In this document: positions 30,108 to 43,361 of the stretch, one piece after another
Layout: each line of letters begins with the position of its first letter
Numbering within the stretch: position 1 is the first letter of the stretch
Assembly: GCF_008709575.1 (NCBI RefSeq)
Contig: NZ_VYIK01000028.1
Location: 1 to 44,765, forward strand
Length of the DNA: 44,765 bases
Reading direction: 5' to 3'
DNA from: Mycobacterium sp.
Lineage (GTDB): Bacteria > Actinomycetota > Actinomycetes > Mycobacteriales > Mycobacteriaceae
Translations under genes and position numbers: made by a program
Notes under the pieces: generated by a model
What the model was told of the DNA's origin: nothing
Seen by the model: the letters and a program-made list of their open reading frames with translations, nothing else
The model's database searches: none

Positions 30108-30188
30108 CACACCGGCGGCCGCGCCGGGAACTCGTGCGGGGCGGGCGTCGTTTGCTGTGCGGTGCTGTGAGAGACGTAAGGGGTCAGC

Positions 30189-31271
30189 GTGACGCGAAGC
30201 GTGCAGGCCATCGACGCGATACTGGCCGAACACGCCGATCTCGAGCGTCAACTGGCCGACCCGGACCTGCATAGCGATCCCGCCAACGCGCGCAGAGTAA
30301 GTCGCCGCTTCGCCCGGCTGGCGCCGATCGTCGCTGCGCACCGCAGGCTGGAGTCGGTGCGCGAAGACCTGGAGACCGCGCGCGAACTGGCTGCCGCCGA
30401 CGCGTCGTTCGCCGCTGAGGTGTCCGAACTCGAAGCACGCGCGGCAGCCCTGGACACGCAGCTCACCGATATGCTGGCGCCGCGTGATCCGCATGACGCC
30501 GACGACATCGTGCTCGAAGTCAAGTCCGGCGAAGGCGGCGAGGAGTCCGCGCTGTTCGCCGCCGACCTGGCTCGGATGTACATCCGTTACGCCGAGCGGC
30601 GCGGCTGGGCGGTGACAGTGCTCGACGAGACGTTCTCTGACCTCGGCGGCTACAAGGATGCGACCTTGGCGATTTCCCGCAAGGCCGCCGGCGACGGCGA
30701 TCCGGCCGAGGGGGTGTGGGCGCGGATGAAGTTCGAGGGCGGCGTGCACCGCGTGCAACGCGTCCCGGTGACCGAGTCCCAGGGGCGCGTGCACACCTCG
30801 GCGGCGGGTGTTTTGGTGTATCCCGAACCCGAGGAACTCGGGGAGGTGCAGATCGATGAGGCGGATCTGCGCGTCGACGTCTACCGGTCTTCCGGGAAGG
30901 GTGGCCAGGGTGTCAATACCACCGATTCCGCGGTGCGACTCACCCACCTGCCCACCGGGGTTGTCGTCACGTGCCAAAACGAACGGTCCCAGCTGCAGAA
31001 CAAGGCCCGCGCCATGCAAGTGCTGGCCGCCCGGCTGCAGGCGATGGCCGAGGAGCAGGCATTGGCCGAGGCGTCAGCCGATCGGGCCAGCCAGATCCGC
31101 ACGGTCGACCGCAGCGAACGCATCCGCACCTACAACTTCCCGGAGAACCGGATCACCGACCACCGCATCAACTACAAGGCGCACAATCTCGAGCAGGTCC
31201 TCGACGGCGATCTGGACGCACTGTTGGACGCGCTGGTGGCAGCGGACCGGCAATCCCGGCTGCGGGCATGA
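30189..31271 (+). CDS. prfA: Peptide chain release factor 1
   Basis: 360 residues. The GGQ motif that triggers peptide release is at 238-240 ([17 protein letters not shown]). The codon-recognition tripeptide reads PVT ([14 protein letters not shown]) rather than the E. coli PAT, as in other mycobacteria. N-terminal helical domain with the coiled coil about 1-100. Releases chains at UAA and UAG. GTG start. Its stop overlaps the start of prmC (ATGA), the gene for the enzyme that methylates the GGQ glutamine, so the pair is functionally and translationally linked. Confidence 0.97.
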   Translation: MTRSVQAIDAILAEHADLERQLADPDLHSDPANARRVSRRFARLAPIVAAHRRLESVREDLETARELAAADASFAAEVSELEARAAALDTQLTDMLAPRDPHDADDIVLEVKSGEGGEESALFAADLARMYIRYAERRGWAVTVLDETFSDLGGYKDATLAISRKAAGDGDPAEGVWARMKFEGGVHRVQRVPVTESQGRVHTSAAGVLVYPEPEELGEVQIDEADLRVDVYRSSGKGGQGVNTTDSAVRLTHLPTGVVVTCQNERSQLQNKARAMQVLAARLQAMAEEQALAEASADRASQIRTVDRSERIRTYNFPENRITDHRINYKAHNLEQVLDGDLDALLDALVAADRQSRLRA

Positions 31272-32134
31272 AGATGCACTCCGAGCTCCGGCGTGCGATC
31301 GACTCGGCTGCGGCGATCCTGGCGCAGGCCGGGATCGATTCCGCTCGCTGGGATGCCGAAGCACTCGCGACGCACCTGGCTGGTGGCGACCGGGGGCGAC
31401 TGGCCCTGCTTGACCGGCCCGACGAGGAGTTCCTCGCGCGCTATCGGGCGGCGGTGAGCCAGCGTGCACGCCGGGTGCCGTTGCAACACCTCATCGGCAC
31501 GGTGCAGTTCGGGCCGGTGGAACTGCGGGTCGGTCCCGGTGTGTTCATCCCTCGCCCGGAGACCGAGGCCATGCTCGAATGGGCTACTGGCCAGGACCTT
31601 TCACGTCTTTCGAGGCAGCCGCTGATCGTCGACGTCTGCACTGGTTGCGGCGCGCTGGCGGTGGCGCTGTCGCAGCGCTGGCCGACGGCCCGCGTCGTGG
31701 GCATCGACGATTCCGAGGCCGCGCTCGGGTATGCGCGGCAGAACTCGGTCGGCAGCGCGGTCGAGCTGGTGTGCGCCGACGTCACCGCGCCCGGCGTGTT
31801 GGCCGAGCTTGACGACCGCGTCGACCTCATGGTGGCCAATCCGCCCTATGTTCCCGACGGGCTTGAGCTGGAACCTGAAGTCGACCGACACGATCCGCGG
31901 CATGCGGTGTACGGCGGCCCGGACGGGATGACGGTGATTACCGCGGTCGTCGGCCTCGCCGGTCGCTGGTTGCGCCCGGGCGGATTGTTTGCTGTCGAGC
32001 ATGATGACTGCGCGTCGGAGCAGACCGTTCAGGTGCTGGAACGGACAAAACTTTTCGATGACGTCGTGGCGCGCACGGACATGACCGGCCGGCTCAGGTT
32101 CGTCACGGCCCGCAGACGGGAGCAACGTCCATGA
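31268..32134 (+). CDS. prmC: Release factor glutamine methyltransferase
   Basis: 288 residues. A helical N-terminal domain (about 1-85) with PLQHLIG, then FIPRPETE, the SAM-binding [15 protein letters not shown] (121-135), and the glutamine-binding NPPY at 191-194. Methylates the Gln of the GGQ motif in release factors. Orthologue of Rv1300 (hemK); the older name reflects a wrong link with haem synthesis. The first ATG at 31268 overlaps the prfA stop; ATG at 31274 is two codons later. Overlaps the next gene by ATGA. Confidence 0.95.
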   Translation: MKMHSELRRAIDSAAAILAQAGIDSARWDAEALATHLAGGDRGRLALLDRPDEEFLARYRAAVSQRARRVPLQHLIGTVQFGPVELRVGPGVFIPRPETEAMLEWATGQDLSRLSRQPLIVDVCTGCGALAVALSQRWPTARVVGIDDSEAALGYARQNSVGSAVELVCADVTAPGVLAELDDRVDLMVANPPYVPDGLELEPEVDRHDPRHAVYGGPDGMTVITAVVGLAGRWLRPGGLFAVEHDDCASEQTVQVLERTKLFDDVVARTDMTGRLRFVTARRREQRP

Positions 32135-32784
32135 GTGCCGTGTTCGACTGCAGCGACCCCCAACAGCGGTCCCGCGGCATCGCGGCGGCGGTCGAGGCGG
32201 TCAGAAACGGCCGCCTCGTGGTCGTGCCGACGGACACCGTCTACGGCATCGGCGCCAACGCCTTCGACGGTGCAGCGGTGGCCGCGCTGCTGGCCGCGAA
32301 GCGCCGCGGGCGTGACATGCCGGTGCCGGTGCTGGTTGGCTCATGGCACACCATCGATGGTCTGGTGCTGACCGTCCCGCCGGCGGCCCGCGACCTGATC
32401 CAGGCATTCTGGCCCGGCGCGCTGAGCCTGGTGGTGCACCAGGCGCCGTCACTGCAGTGGGACCTCGGCGAAGCCCGCGGCACGGTGATGGTGCGGATGC
32501 CGCTGCATCCGGTGGCGATCGAGCTGCTTCGCGAGGTCGGTCCGATGGCGGTGTCCAGCGCCAATGTCTCCGGCAGCCCGCCGGCCGTCGAGGTCGATGA
32601 CGCCCGGCGGCAACTCGGGGATTGCGTCGACGTCTATCTGGACGCAGGGCCCGCTGCGCAGCAGGCGGCGTCGACGATCGTTGACCTGACCGGCGCGAGA
32701 CCCCGCATCCTGCGCCAGGGACCGGTCAGCGCCGAACGCATCGGCGCGGTGCTCGGCATGGAACCGGCGAGTTTGACCGGCTGA
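32131..32784 (+). CDS. Threonylcarbamoyl-AMP synthase (TsaC/Sua5 family)
   Basis: 217 residues, the same length as M. tuberculosis Rv1301. YrdC-like dsRNA-binding fold: RLVVVPTDTVYGIGANAFDGAAV, AKRRGRDMPVPVLVG, FWPGALSLVVHQ, GTVMVRMPLHPVAIELL and the SSANVSGSP motif. Makes threonylcarbamoyl-AMP from threonine, bicarbonate and ATP for the t6A modification of ANN-reading tRNAs. It lacks the C-terminal Sua5 domain, so it is the short TsaC-like form. Coupled to prmC by ATGA. Confidence 0.92.
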   Translation: MSAVFDCSDPQQRSRGIAAAVEAVRNGRLVVVPTDTVYGIGANAFDGAAVAALLAAKRRGRDMPVPVLVGSWHTIDGLVLTVPPAARDLIQAFWPGALSLVVHQAPSLQWDLGEARGTVMVRMPLHPVAIELLREVGPMAVSSANVSGSPPAVEVDDARRQLGDCVDVYLDAGPAAQQAASTIVDLTGARPRILRQGPVSAERIGAVLGMEPASLTG

Positions 32785-32802
32785 TCGGCGGGCAGCCCGA
32801 GC

Positions 32803-34005
32803 GTGCAGTACGGTCGCGGAGTGCTTAGCGTCGACAGCCTGGCCGGCGGTCCGCTCGCCTTTGCTGATCGGGGCGCCGGCGTGCCGCTGCGCGAGCTGGC
32901 CCTGGTGGGGTTGACCGCCGCGATCGTCACCTACTTCATGACCGGACCGGTGCGCATGCTGGCCACCCGGCTGGGTGCGGTGGCCTACCCGCGCGAGCGG
33001 GACGTGCACGTGACGCCGACGCCGCGGATGGGCGGTCTGGCCATGTTCGCCGGTGTCGTCGCCGCCATTTTCCTGGCATCCCAGTTGCCCGCGCTGACCC
33101 GCGGGTTCGTCTATTCCACCGGCATGCCGGCGGTGCTGGTCGCCGACGTGGTGATCGTCGTCATCGGGCTTATCGACGACCGGTGGGGTCTGGACGCCCT
33201 GACGAAGTTTGCCGGTCAGATCACGGCGGCGAGTGTTCTCGTCACCATGGGAGTTGCCTGGAGCGTGCTGTATATCCCGATCGGCGGCGTCGGCACCATC
33301 GTGTTGGATCAGGCCTCCTCGATCCTGTTGACGCTGGCGCTGACCGTGTCGTTTGTCAACGCGATGAACCTCGTCGACGGCCTCGACGGGTTGGCCGCCG
33401 GGCTGGGCCTGATCACCGCGCTGGCGATCTGCATGTTCTCCGTGGGCCTGCTCCGCGACCATGGCGGTGACGTGCTGTTCTACCCCCCCGCGGTGATCTC
33501 GGTGGTACTTGCCGGGGCGTGCTTGGGGTTTTTGCCCCACAATTTCTACCGGGCCCGGATTTTCATGGGTGACTCCGGCTCGATGCTGATCGGATTGATG
33601 CTGGCCGCCGCGTCGACAACCGCCGCGGGCCCGATCTCGCAGAACGCCTACGGTGCCCGCGACGTGTTCGCTCTGCTCTCGCCGTTCCTGCTCGTGGTGG
33701 CCGTCATATTGGTGCCGATGCTCGATTTGTTGCTTGCCATCGTGCGCCGCACCCGGGCAGGCCGCAGCGCGTTCAGCCCCGACAAGATGCATCTGCATCA
33801 CCGTCTGCTGCAGATCGGTCATTCGCATCGCCGCGTGGTGCTGCTGATCTATCTGTGGGTGAGCATCGTCGCATTCGGCGCTGCGAGCACGATTTTCTTC
33901 GATCCGCGCGACACCGGCGCGGTGATGCTGGGCGCCACCGTGGTGGCGATCGTCGTCACGCTGATTCCGCTGCTGAGCCGCCGCGACGACCTCTACGACG
34001 AGTAG
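32803..34005 (+). CDS. wecA: Decaprenyl-phosphate GlcNAc-1-phosphate transferase
   Basis: 400-residue polytopic membrane enzyme (about eleven helices), orthologue of M. tuberculosis Rv1302 (rfe/wecA). Motifs: the DD pair in GLIDDRWGLDA, NLVDGLDGLAAGLG, the FMGDSGS loop, and the His-rich HLHHRLLQIGHSHRR. Transfers GlcNAc-1-P from UDP-GlcNAc to decaprenyl phosphate, the first step in the linkage unit that joins arabinogalactan to peptidoglycan. GTG at 32803 gives the conserved MQYG start. Follows the TsaC-like gene after 18 bp. Confidence 0.95.
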   Translation: MQYGRGVLSVDSLAGGPLAFADRGAGVPLRELALVGLTAAIVTYFMTGPVRMLATRLGAVAYPRERDVHVTPTPRMGGLAMFAGVVAAIFLASQLPALTRGFVYSTGMPAVLVADVVIVVIGLIDDRWGLDALTKFAGQITAASVLVTMGVAWSVLYIPIGGVGTIVLDQASSILLTLALTVSFVNAMNLVDGLDGLAAGLGLITALAICMFSVGLLRDHGGDVLFYPPAVISVVLAGACLGFLPHNFYRARIFMGDSGSMLIGLMLAAASTTAAGPISQNAYGARDVFALLSPFLLVVAVILVPMLDLLLAIVRRTRAGRSAFSPDKMHLHHRLLQIGHSHRRVVLLIYLWVSIVAFGAASTIFFDPRDTGAVMLGATVVAIVVTLIPLLSRRDDLYDE

Positions 34006-34018
34006 TAGTAGGCTCGCA

Positions 34019-34046
34019 TTGCCATGTGGTAACGTGCCCCTAGAAT
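34019..34046 (+). promoter_or_regulatory. Promoter of the ATP synthase operon
   Basis: TTGCCA (34019-34024), a 16-bp spacer and TAGAAT (34041-34046). Transcription from here would give a leader of about 180 nt before the atpI-like gene. I see no other gene in 34006-34232. Confidence 0.5.
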
Positions 34047-34232
34047 CTGAAGAAACCTCGTGGGTCGCTGGTCGTCTGGCCGGCGAACGAAGCGCTGATC
34101 GCGCCGCATCACGACCGGCACGAAGAGTTACTGCGTGGGTGATTCCAGCGTGGTGATTGCCCTCCGATACGCTCTACGGGCCACGCAACGATCAACCGGG
34201 CGACTTTTCCGAGCGAGGACTGAGGTGCAGCA

Positions 34233-34700
34233 GTGACAACGCCAGCGCAGGATGCGCCGTTGGTGTTTCCGTCCGTGGCGTTCCGCCCGATTCGGCTGCT
34301 CGTCATCTCGCTCGCAGTGACCGCCGTGGCGGTGCCGGCGGCCGGCTGGGTCAATCACCTCGCGTTCGGCATATTCTTGGGGACGGGTCTGCTGATCGGT
34401 TTGCTCAACGCGCTCGGTGTGCGACGGTCCGTCGCGGTGATCACCGCACAGGCCCAGCCGCTGAAGTCGACGATGGCGCTGAACTCGGCGGGACGCTTGC
34501 TGGTCATTTCGGTGATCGGGCTGGCCATCGCGGTGGTGTTCCGGCCCGACGGGCTGGGCGTAGTGTTCGGACTTGCGCTTTTCCAGGTGCTGTTGGTGCT
34601 GAGCACGGTTCTGCCGGTCTGGAAGAAGCTGCGCAGGGGAGCCGCGGAGTCCGGCTCGTCCGGCAGCGGTACCGAGGGGAGAGAACTCGGCGATGACTGA
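34233..34700 (+). CDS. AtpI-like membrane protein (Rv1303-like)
   Basis: 155 residues with four predicted membrane helices (about 20-40, 45-62, 84-103, 108-128) and a polar Ser/Gly-rich C-terminal tail. Its place as first gene of the atp operon and its size match M. tuberculosis Rv1303, an AtpI-type (ATP synthase protein I) candidate for helping to assemble the c-ring or supply magnesium. GTG start with upstream purine-rich gaggactgagg. The end overlaps atpB by eight bases (34693-34700). Confidence 0.85.
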   Translation: MTTPAQDAPLVFPSVAFRPIRLLVISLAVTAVAVPAAGWVNHLAFGIFLGTGLLIGLLNALGVRRSVAVITAQAQPLKSTMALNSAGRLLVISVIGLAIAVVFRPDGLGVVFGLALFQVLLVLSTVLPVWKKLRRGAAESGSSGSGTEGRELGDD

Positions 34701-35448
34701 GACGCCGCTGGCCGAGGCCAGCATCGAAGTCGGTGAGCACGCCACCGCCACGTGGTGGGGGATGACCGTCAACGTCGACACGATCCTGTCGACCGCGATC
34801 GCCGCGGTGATCGTCATCGCGCTGGCGTTCTTCCTGCGGGCCAAGGTGACCTCGACCGGCGTGCCGGGCGGAGTGCAGTTGTTCTTCGAGGCGATCACCA
34901 TCGGGATGCGCAACCAGATCGAAAGCGCGATCGGCATGCGGATCGCGCCGTTTGTCTTGCCACTCGCAGTGACGATCTTCGTGTTCATCCTGGTCTCCAA
35001 CTGGCTGTCGGTGCTGCCGCTGCAGTTCACCGACGCCCATGGGCACACCGTCGAGTTGCTCAAATCGCCGGCGGCCGACATCAACTACGTGCTGGCGCTG
35101 GCGGTGTTCGTGTTCATCTGCTACCACGCGGCCGGTTTCTGGCGCCGCGGCATCCTGGGACATCCGCTCGGCGTGATCAAGGGCCATGTCGCTTTCATGG
35201 CTCCGTTCAATGTGGTCGAAGAGGTCGCCAAGCCGGTCTCGTTGTCGCTCCGACTTTTCGGCAACATCTTCGCCGGCGGCATCCTGGTGTCGCTGATCGC
35301 GCTGTTTCCCCCGTACATCCTGTGGGCTCCCAACGCCATCTGGAAAGCATTCGACCTGTTCGTCGGCTTGATCCAGGCGTTCATCTTCGCGTTGCTGACC
35401 ATCCTGTACTTCAGTCAGGCAATGGAGTTGGAAGAAAGCCACGAGTAG
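34693..35448 (+). CDS. atpB: ATP synthase subunit a
   Basis: 251 residues, polytopic Fo stator subunit. The essential proton-channel arginine is Arg187 in [13 protein letters not shown]. The C-terminal helix [24 protein letters not shown] is typical. Together with the c-ring it forms the two proton half-channels. Coding overlap with the AtpI-like gene implies translational coupling. Confidence 0.97.
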   Translation: MTETPLAEASIEVGEHATATWWGMTVNVDTILSTAIAAVIVIALAFFLRAKVTSTGVPGGVQLFFEAITIGMRNQIESAIGMRIAPFVLPLAVTIFVFILVSNWLSVLPLQFTDAHGHTVELLKSPAADINYVLALAVFVFICYHAAGFWRRGILGHPLGVIKGHVAFMAPFNVVEEVAKPVSLSLRLFGNIFAGGILVSLIALFPPYILWAPNAIWKAFDLFVGLIQAFIFALLTILYFSQAMELEESHE

Positions 35449-35500
35449 ACGTGACAGCTTCGAACGACGGACGACCACACCGGAAAACCAGAGAGGATAA

Positions 35501-35749
<249 letters not shown>

Positions 35750-35757
35750 CCGGCGCG

Positions 35758-36261
35758 ATGGGCCACATGAGCGCTACCGTCCTGGCCGAGGGCAACAATT
35801 TCTTGCTGCCGAACGGCACCTTCTTCGTCGTGCTGGTCATTTTCTTGATCGTGCTCGGCGTGATCGGCACGTTCGTGGTGCCGCCGATCATGCGGGTGCT
35901 GCAGGCGCGTGCCAACATGGTCACCAAAACCCTGGCCGACAACAGGAAGTCGGCCGAACAGTTCGCCGCTGCCCAGGCCGACTACGAGAAGGCCATGTCG
36001 CAAGCCCGGGTCGAGGCGTCGGCCGCGCGCGACAACGCCCGGGCCGAAGGCCGAAAGATCATCGACGACATGCGTGCCCGTGCCGAGGAGCATGTGGCCT
36101 CGACCCTGCGGGACGCCGGTGAGCAGCTCAAACAGGCGGGCGAAGCGGTCGCGGCCGAGCTTCACGCGCAAGTGGACAGCATGTCCGCGAGGCTGGCCAG
36201 CCGGATACTTGGGGTGGAGATCACCACATCCACGCCGACAACGACCGGGTCGAGGCGGTAA
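35758..36261 (+). CDS. atpF: ATP synthase subunit b
   Basis: 167 residues. One N-terminal membrane helix (about 24-46, [20 protein letters not shown]) followed by a long charged helix (about 50-150) that forms the peripheral stalk with the b-delta fusion encoded next. Orthologue of Rv1306. ATG at 35758 (MGHMSATVL) is the conserved position; ATG at 35767 is three codons later. The C-terminal tail is Thr/Ser-rich. Confidence 0.95.
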   Translation: MGHMSATVLAEGNNFLLPNGTFFVVLVIFLIVLGVIGTFVVPPIMRVLQARANMVTKTLADNRKSAEQFAAAQADYEKAMSQARVEASAARDNARAEGRKIIDDMRARAEEHVASTLRDAGEQLKQAGEAVAAELHAQVDSMSARLASRILGVEITTSTPTTTGSRR

Positions 36262-36266
36262 TCGCA

Positions 36267-37619
36267 ATGTCGACTTTTCTGGGGCAGCTGGTGGGGTTCG
36301 TCGTGATCGTGGTGCTGGCCTGGCGCTACGTGGTGCCGCCGGTGCGTAAGCTCATGGTCGATCGGCAGAACACGGTGCGTGACGAACTGAACGAGGCCGC
36401 CGCTGCGGCCGCCCGCCTGGAAGAGGCCAGCCGGGCGCACAGCAAGGCGCTCGAAGATGCCAGAGCCGAGGCCCAACGGCTCATCGCCGAGGCCCACCGA
36501 GACGCCGACCGTATCGTCGAGGCGCTGCGGGCCCAGGCCGACGCCGAAGTCGAACGGATCAAAGAGCAAGGCGCCAAGCAGGTCGAGCTGCTGCGTGCGC
36601 AACTGGTCCGTCGGCTACGTCAGGACCTGGGAGCCGAATCGGTCCGGCGAGCGGGCGACCTGGTGCGCGACCATGTCGCTGACTCCGCCCGGCAGTCGGC
36701 CACCGTCGACCGGTTCCTCGACGAACTGGACGCGATGGCACAAACGGAGGCCGGGGTCGCCGTTCCCGGGCTTGCGCAGATGCGCTCGTCCAGCCGGCGT
36801 GCGGTGGTCAACCTGGTGAACCGCTTCGGCGAGATCGCCGGGAACCTCGACGATGCCGGTTTGGCCACCCTCGCCGACGACCTGGCGGCGGTGGCCGAAC
36901 TGCTCAGCCGTGAAAGCGTTGTCACGCGGTATCTGACCGCGCCGGCCGACGATCCCGCGCCCCGGATCCGGCTGATTGAGCGACTGGTCAACGGCAAGGT
37001 GGGGGATCCTGCGCTCGACGTGCTGCGCAGCGCGGTGTCGCAGCACTGGTCGGCCAACACCGATCTGGTCGATGCGGTCGAACATATCGCGCGGCACGCT
37101 TTGCTGGTGCGCGCCGAGCGAGCAGGTCAGGCTGACGACGTGGAAGAGGCGCTGTTTCGATTCAGCCGAATTCTCGACGCCGAGCCGCGGCTGGCTCTGC
37201 TACTGGGCGACTACGGAGTGCCGGCCGACAATCGCGTCCAGTTGTTGCGCAACGTGCTGCACCGCGCCCGCGGTCGCACCGGCGAGGCCGTCAACCCGAT
37301 CGCGGAAGCGCTGCTGGCCCAGACCGTCGCCCTGTTGCGGGGTGAACCGGCCGAGGAGGCGGTGTTGCGCCTGGCCGAGGTGGCGGTGGCCCGGCACGGC
37401 GAGATCGTCGCGCACGTGAGTGCGGCGGCCGAGCTCAGCGATGCCCAGAAAACCCGGCTCACCGAGGTGCTCGCCCGAATTTACGGGCGCGCGGTGACGG
37501 TGCAGATGCAGATCGATCCCGCACTGCTCGGCGGGCTCGCCGTCTGCGTCGGCGACGAGGTCATCGACGGCACGCTCGCGTCACGCCTCGCCGCGGCCCG
37601 GGCTCAGCTACCGGACTAA
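36267..37619 (+). CDS. atpFH: ATP synthase b'-delta fusion subunit
   Basis: 450 residues (M. tuberculosis Rv1307: 446). N-terminal membrane helix ([20 protein letters not shown]) and a b-type coiled coil to about residue 165, then a delta-type domain (about 175-450) that caps F1. The extra stretch of around 110 residues between the b part and the classical delta core is typical of mycobacteria. This b-delta fusion is a genus-level hallmark. Also called atpH. Confidence 0.95.
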   Translation: MSTFLGQLVGFVVIVVLAWRYVVPPVRKLMVDRQNTVRDELNEAAAAAARLEEASRAHSKALEDARAEAQRLIAEAHRDADRIVEALRAQADAEVERIKEQGAKQVELLRAQLVRRLRQDLGAESVRRAGDLVRDHVADSARQSATVDRFLDELDAMAQTEAGVAVPGLAQMRSSSRRAVVNLVNRFGEIAGNLDDAGLATLADDLAAVAELLSRESVVTRYLTAPADDPAPRIRLIERLVNGKVGDPALDVLRSAVSQHWSANTDLVDAVEHIARHALLVRAERAGQADDVEEALFRFSRILDAEPRLALLLGDYGVPADNRVQLLRNVLHRARGRTGEAVNPIAEALLAQTVALLRGEPAEEAVLRLAEVAVARHGEIVAHVSAAAELSDAQKTRLTEVLARIYGRAVTVQMQIDPALLGGLAVCVGDEVIDGTLASRLAAARAQLPD

Positions 37620-37666
37620 GAGCACGAACCAGCAACCAGAATCAACAAGCAGGAAGACGAAAAGCC

Positions 37667-39316
<1,650 letters not shown>

Positions 39317-39322
39317 TTCACG

Positions 39323-40243
39323 GTGGCTGCGACACTTCGCGAACTGCGGGGGCGAATCCGTTCCGCGGGGTCGATCAAAAAGATCACCAGGGCCCAGGAG
39401 TTGATCGCCACCTCGCGCATCGGCAGAGCCCAGGCCCGCCTCGATGCGGCCCGGCCCTATGCCTTCGAGATCACCCGCATGCTCACCACCTTGGCTGCCG
39501 AGGCGGCGCTGGATCATCCGTTGCTCGTCGAGCGGCCTGAGCCCAAGCGGGCCGGGGTGCTTGTGGTGACGTCCGACCGCGGTCTGTGCGGGGCATACAA
39601 CTCCAATGTTTTCCGGCGTGCCGAAGAATTGTTTTCGCTACTGCGGCAGGAAGGCAAGACGCCGGTGCTATATGCGGTGGGCCGGAAAGCGTTGAGCTAT
39701 TACAGGTTCCGAAATTGGGACATCGCGCACTCGTGGAACGGTTTCTCAGAGCAGCCTGCTTACGAAATTGCCGCCGCGATTGCTGCGACTTTGGTCGACA
39801 CCTTCATGGCCGGTGCCGACGGGTCCGGCGCCGGAGAACCTGGAGGCGCGCCCGGGGTCGATGAGCTGCACGTCGTCTACACCGTGTTCAAGTCGATGTT
39901 GTCGCAATCGGTCGAGGCACATCGGATAGCCCCGATGGTGGTGGAGTACGTCGAAGAAGAGGTCGGACCGCGAACGCTCTATTCGTTCGAGCCTGACGCC
40001 ACAACCCTGTTCGAGTCGCTGCTGCCACGCTATCTGACCACCCGGGTATATGCTGCACTCCTCGAGTCGGCCGCCTCGGAATTGGCGTCACGCCAGCGCG
40101 CGATGAAGTCGGCCACTGACAATGCCGAGGACCTCATCAAAGCCCTGACGCTGGAAGCAAACCGTGAGCGTCAGGCTCAAATTACTCAGGAAATTAGCGA
40201 AATCGTCGGTGGCGCGAATGCATTGGCCGAGACTACGGGGTAA
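39323..40243 (+). CDS. atpG: ATP synthase subunit gamma
   Basis: 306 residues, the rotating F1 shaft. N- and C-terminal helices form the coiled coil ([25 protein letters not shown] at the start; [26 protein letters not shown] end). The mycobacterium-specific loop is present at about 165-179 ([14 protein letters not shown]), slightly longer and more Gly/Pro-rich than usual. GTG start six bases after the atpA stop. Confidence 0.97.
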   Translation: MAATLRELRGRIRSAGSIKKITRAQELIATSRIGRAQARLDAARPYAFEITRMLTTLAAEAALDHPLLVERPEPKRAGVLVVTSDRGLCGAYNSNVFRRAEELFSLLRQEGKTPVLYAVGRKALSYYRFRNWDIAHSWNGFSEQPAYEIAAAIAATLVDTFMAGADGSGAGEPGGAPGVDELHVVYTVFKSMLSQSVEAHRIAPMVVEYVEEEVGPRTLYSFEPDATTLFESLLPRYLTTRVYAALLESAASELASRQRAMKSATDNAEDLIKALTLEANRERQAQITQEISEIVGGANALAETTG

Positions 40244-40251
40244 GCCACTAG

Positions 40252-41718
<1,467 letters not shown>

Positions 41719-41753
41719 TCCAGCGGTGGTAAAAGGCGAAAGGTGAGTGTGAC

Positions 41754-42119
41754 ATAACTGAGCTGAATGTCGAGATCGTCGCCGTCGACCGGAAGATCTG
41801 GTCGGGCAAGGCGACGTTTCTGTTCACCCGTACCACGGTCGGGGAGATCGGCATCCTGCCGCGGCATATCCCGTTGGTGGCCCAGTTGGTCGACGATGCG
41901 ATGGTGCGTGTGGAGCGCGAGGGCGAGAAGGACCTGCGCATCGCGGTGGACGGCGGCTTCCTGTCGGTGACCGAGGAAGGGGTCAGTATTTTGGCCGAAT
42001 CCGCGGCATTTGAATCGGAGATCGACGAGGTGGCCGCCAGACAGGATGCGGAGTCCGACGATCCCCGCATTGCCGCCAGGGGTCGTGCCAGGTTGCGCGC
42101 TGTCGGCGCGATCGACTGA
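41754..42119 (+). CDS. atpC: ATP synthase subunit epsilon, apparent ATA start
   Basis: The frame from 41754 encodes 121 residues, exactly the length of M. tuberculosis AtpC, beginning (I)[17 protein letters not shown], which aligns with [18 protein letters not shown]. Between the in-frame stop TAA at 41730-41732 and this point there is no ATG, GTG or TTG; the codon at the family start position is ATA, preceded by a purine-rich gaaaggtgag. Two GTG codons just upstream (41743 and 41749) are in another frame and run into TAA. CTG at 41763 is the only other near-cognate codon before conserved sequence; the first conventional in-frame codon (TTG 41874) would delete 40 conserved residues of the beta-sandwich. 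The rest of the protein, including a short helical C-terminus, is intact. ATA is either a true rare initiator or a sequencing error. Confidence 0.9.
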   Translation: MTELNVEIVAVDRKIWSGKATFLFTRTTVGEIGILPRHIPLVAQLVDDAMVRVEREGEKDLRIAVDGGFLSVTEEGVSILAESAAFESEIDEVAARQDAESDDPRIAARGRARLRAVGAID

Positions 42120-42133
42120 CCGGCACGCGGCTG

Positions 42134-42577
42134 ATGAGCTCGCCCACGATCGGCATGGCCGCGCTGATCGCCGTATTGGGGCTCGCGGTTGTCGCGTTGA
42201 GCTATCGGCTGTGGAAGCTGGGTCAGGGCGGTACGGCGGCCATCATGCGCGATATCCCTGCGACCGGGGGCCATGGGTGGCGGCACGGCGTAATCCGCTA
42301 TCGGGGTGGAGAAGCCGCGTTCTACCGCCTCTCCAGTGTGCGGCTCTGGCCCGATCGCCGACTCAGTAGGCGCGGTACCGAAATCGTCTCGCGTCGGTCT
42401 CCGCGGGGTGACGAGGTCGACATCATGAGCGATGAAGTGGTCGTCGTCGAGTTGTGTGACGCGTCTTCGGAGCGGCGGGGCCGTTACGAAATCGCGCTGG
42501 ACCGCGGCGCGCTGACCGCGTTTCTATCGTGGTTGGAATCGCGTCCGTCGCCGCGTGCCCGGCGTCGCAGTACCTGA
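42134..42577 (+). CDS. DUF2550 membrane-anchored protein (Rv1312-like)
   Basis: 147 residues, the same length as M. tuberculosis Rv1312. One N-terminal membrane helix (about 6-24, IGMAALIAVLGLAVVALSY) followed by a soluble, Arg-rich domain (GWRHGVIRYRGGEAAFYRLSSVRLWPDRRLSRRG). Follows atpC by 14 bp and is probably in the atp transcript. Function unknown. The 122-bp gap to the convergent adenosyltransferase gene holds ACCGG/CCGGT repeats (42629-42655) but no clear terminator. Confidence 0.88.
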   Translation: MSSPTIGMAALIAVLGLAVVALSYRLWKLGQGGTAAIMRDIPATGGHGWRHGVIRYRGGEAAFYRLSSVRLWPDRRLSRRGTEIVSRRSPRGDEVDIMSDEVVVVELCDASSERRGRYEIALDRGALTAFLSWLESRPSPRARRRST

Positions 42578-42699
42578 ATCGCTGTCCGCAGCGCCGTGAT
42601 CTGGCGGGTGGGTGAGCTGCTCGGCTGAACCGGGCCGGTCTACCCGCTCAACCGGTGCGACCGCAACCGACCGCCTCAGCCGGCGTGGTACCGACGCTG

Positions 42700-43290
42700 C
42701 TAAGTCGCGGGCTTTTGCGGCTGACTGCCGCCGGGCTGCCACAGCACGTCGCCGTCCGGGTTGGCCAGCCGGGACAAGATGAACAGCAAGTCCGACAGGC
42801 GGTTCAGGTACTTCGCGGGCAGCGCGCTGACATCGGAGGCGTGCTGTTCGACGGCCGCCCACGCTGAACGCTCGGCGCGCCGCACCACGGTGCGGGCGAC
42901 GTGCAGCAGAGCTGACAGCGGCGAACCTCCTGGCAGCACAAACGAATTCAATGGTTGCAGGCTGTCGTTGAAATCGTCGCACCATTTCTCCAGCCGGTCG
43001 ATGTAGGGCTGGGTGATGCGCAGCGGGGGATACTTCGGGTTCTCGACTACCGGGGTTGACAGGTCTGCGCCCGCGTCGAACAGATCGTTTTGGATCTGCC
43101 GCAGCACCTCAGCGATCCGCTGCTGTGGTCGACCCACCGCGATCGCGACTCCGATCGCGGCATTCGCCTCATCACAGTCGGCGTAGGCCGTCAGACGTGC
43201 GTCGGTCTTCGAGACCCGGGAGAAATCGCTCAACCCGGTGGTCCCGTCGTCGCCGGTGCGGGTATAGATGCGGGTCAGGTGTACCGCCAT
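42700..43290 (-). CDS. Cob(I)alamin adenosyltransferase, PduO/MMAB type
   Basis: 196 residues. The N-terminal ATP-binding loop YTRTGDDGTTGLSD, then a five-helix bundle with DCDEANAAIGVA, LFDAGADLSTP, FVLPGGSPLSALLHVARTVVRRAER, and LNRLSDLLFILSRLAN; these are the PduO-family signature segments. Transfers the adenosyl group of ATP to cob(I)alamin to make coenzyme B12, used for example by methylmalonyl-CoA mutase. Orthologue of Rv1314c (193 residues). Divergent from murA across about 70 bp. The M. tuberculosis insertion-sequence gene Rv1313c is absent here. Confidence 0.93.
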   Translation of the reverse strand: MAVHLTRIYTRTGDDGTTGLSDFSRVSKTDARLTAYADCDEANAAIGVAIAVGRPQQRIAEVLRQIQNDLFDAGADLSTPVVENPKYPPLRITQPYIDRLEKWCDDFNDSLQPLNSFVLPGGSPLSALLHVARTVVRRAERSAWAAVEQHASDVSALPAKYLNRLSDLLFILSRLANPDGDVLWQPGGSQPQKPAT

Positions 43291-43361
43291 GAATTAAAAC
43301 CGTACCGCGCCCACGACCTGGTCGACTGACAGGTCGATAAGGCTTCACTAAACTTGCCAGG

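Noticed and set aside
34141..34232. Second promoter close to the atpI-like gene (TTGCCC at 34157)
   Set aside because: No -10 hexamer at acceptable spacing.
42604..42655. Hairpin terminator between the DUF2550 gene and the adenosyltransferase gene
   Set aside because: Several short ACCGG/CCGGT pairings compete and loops are long; no single convincing stem.
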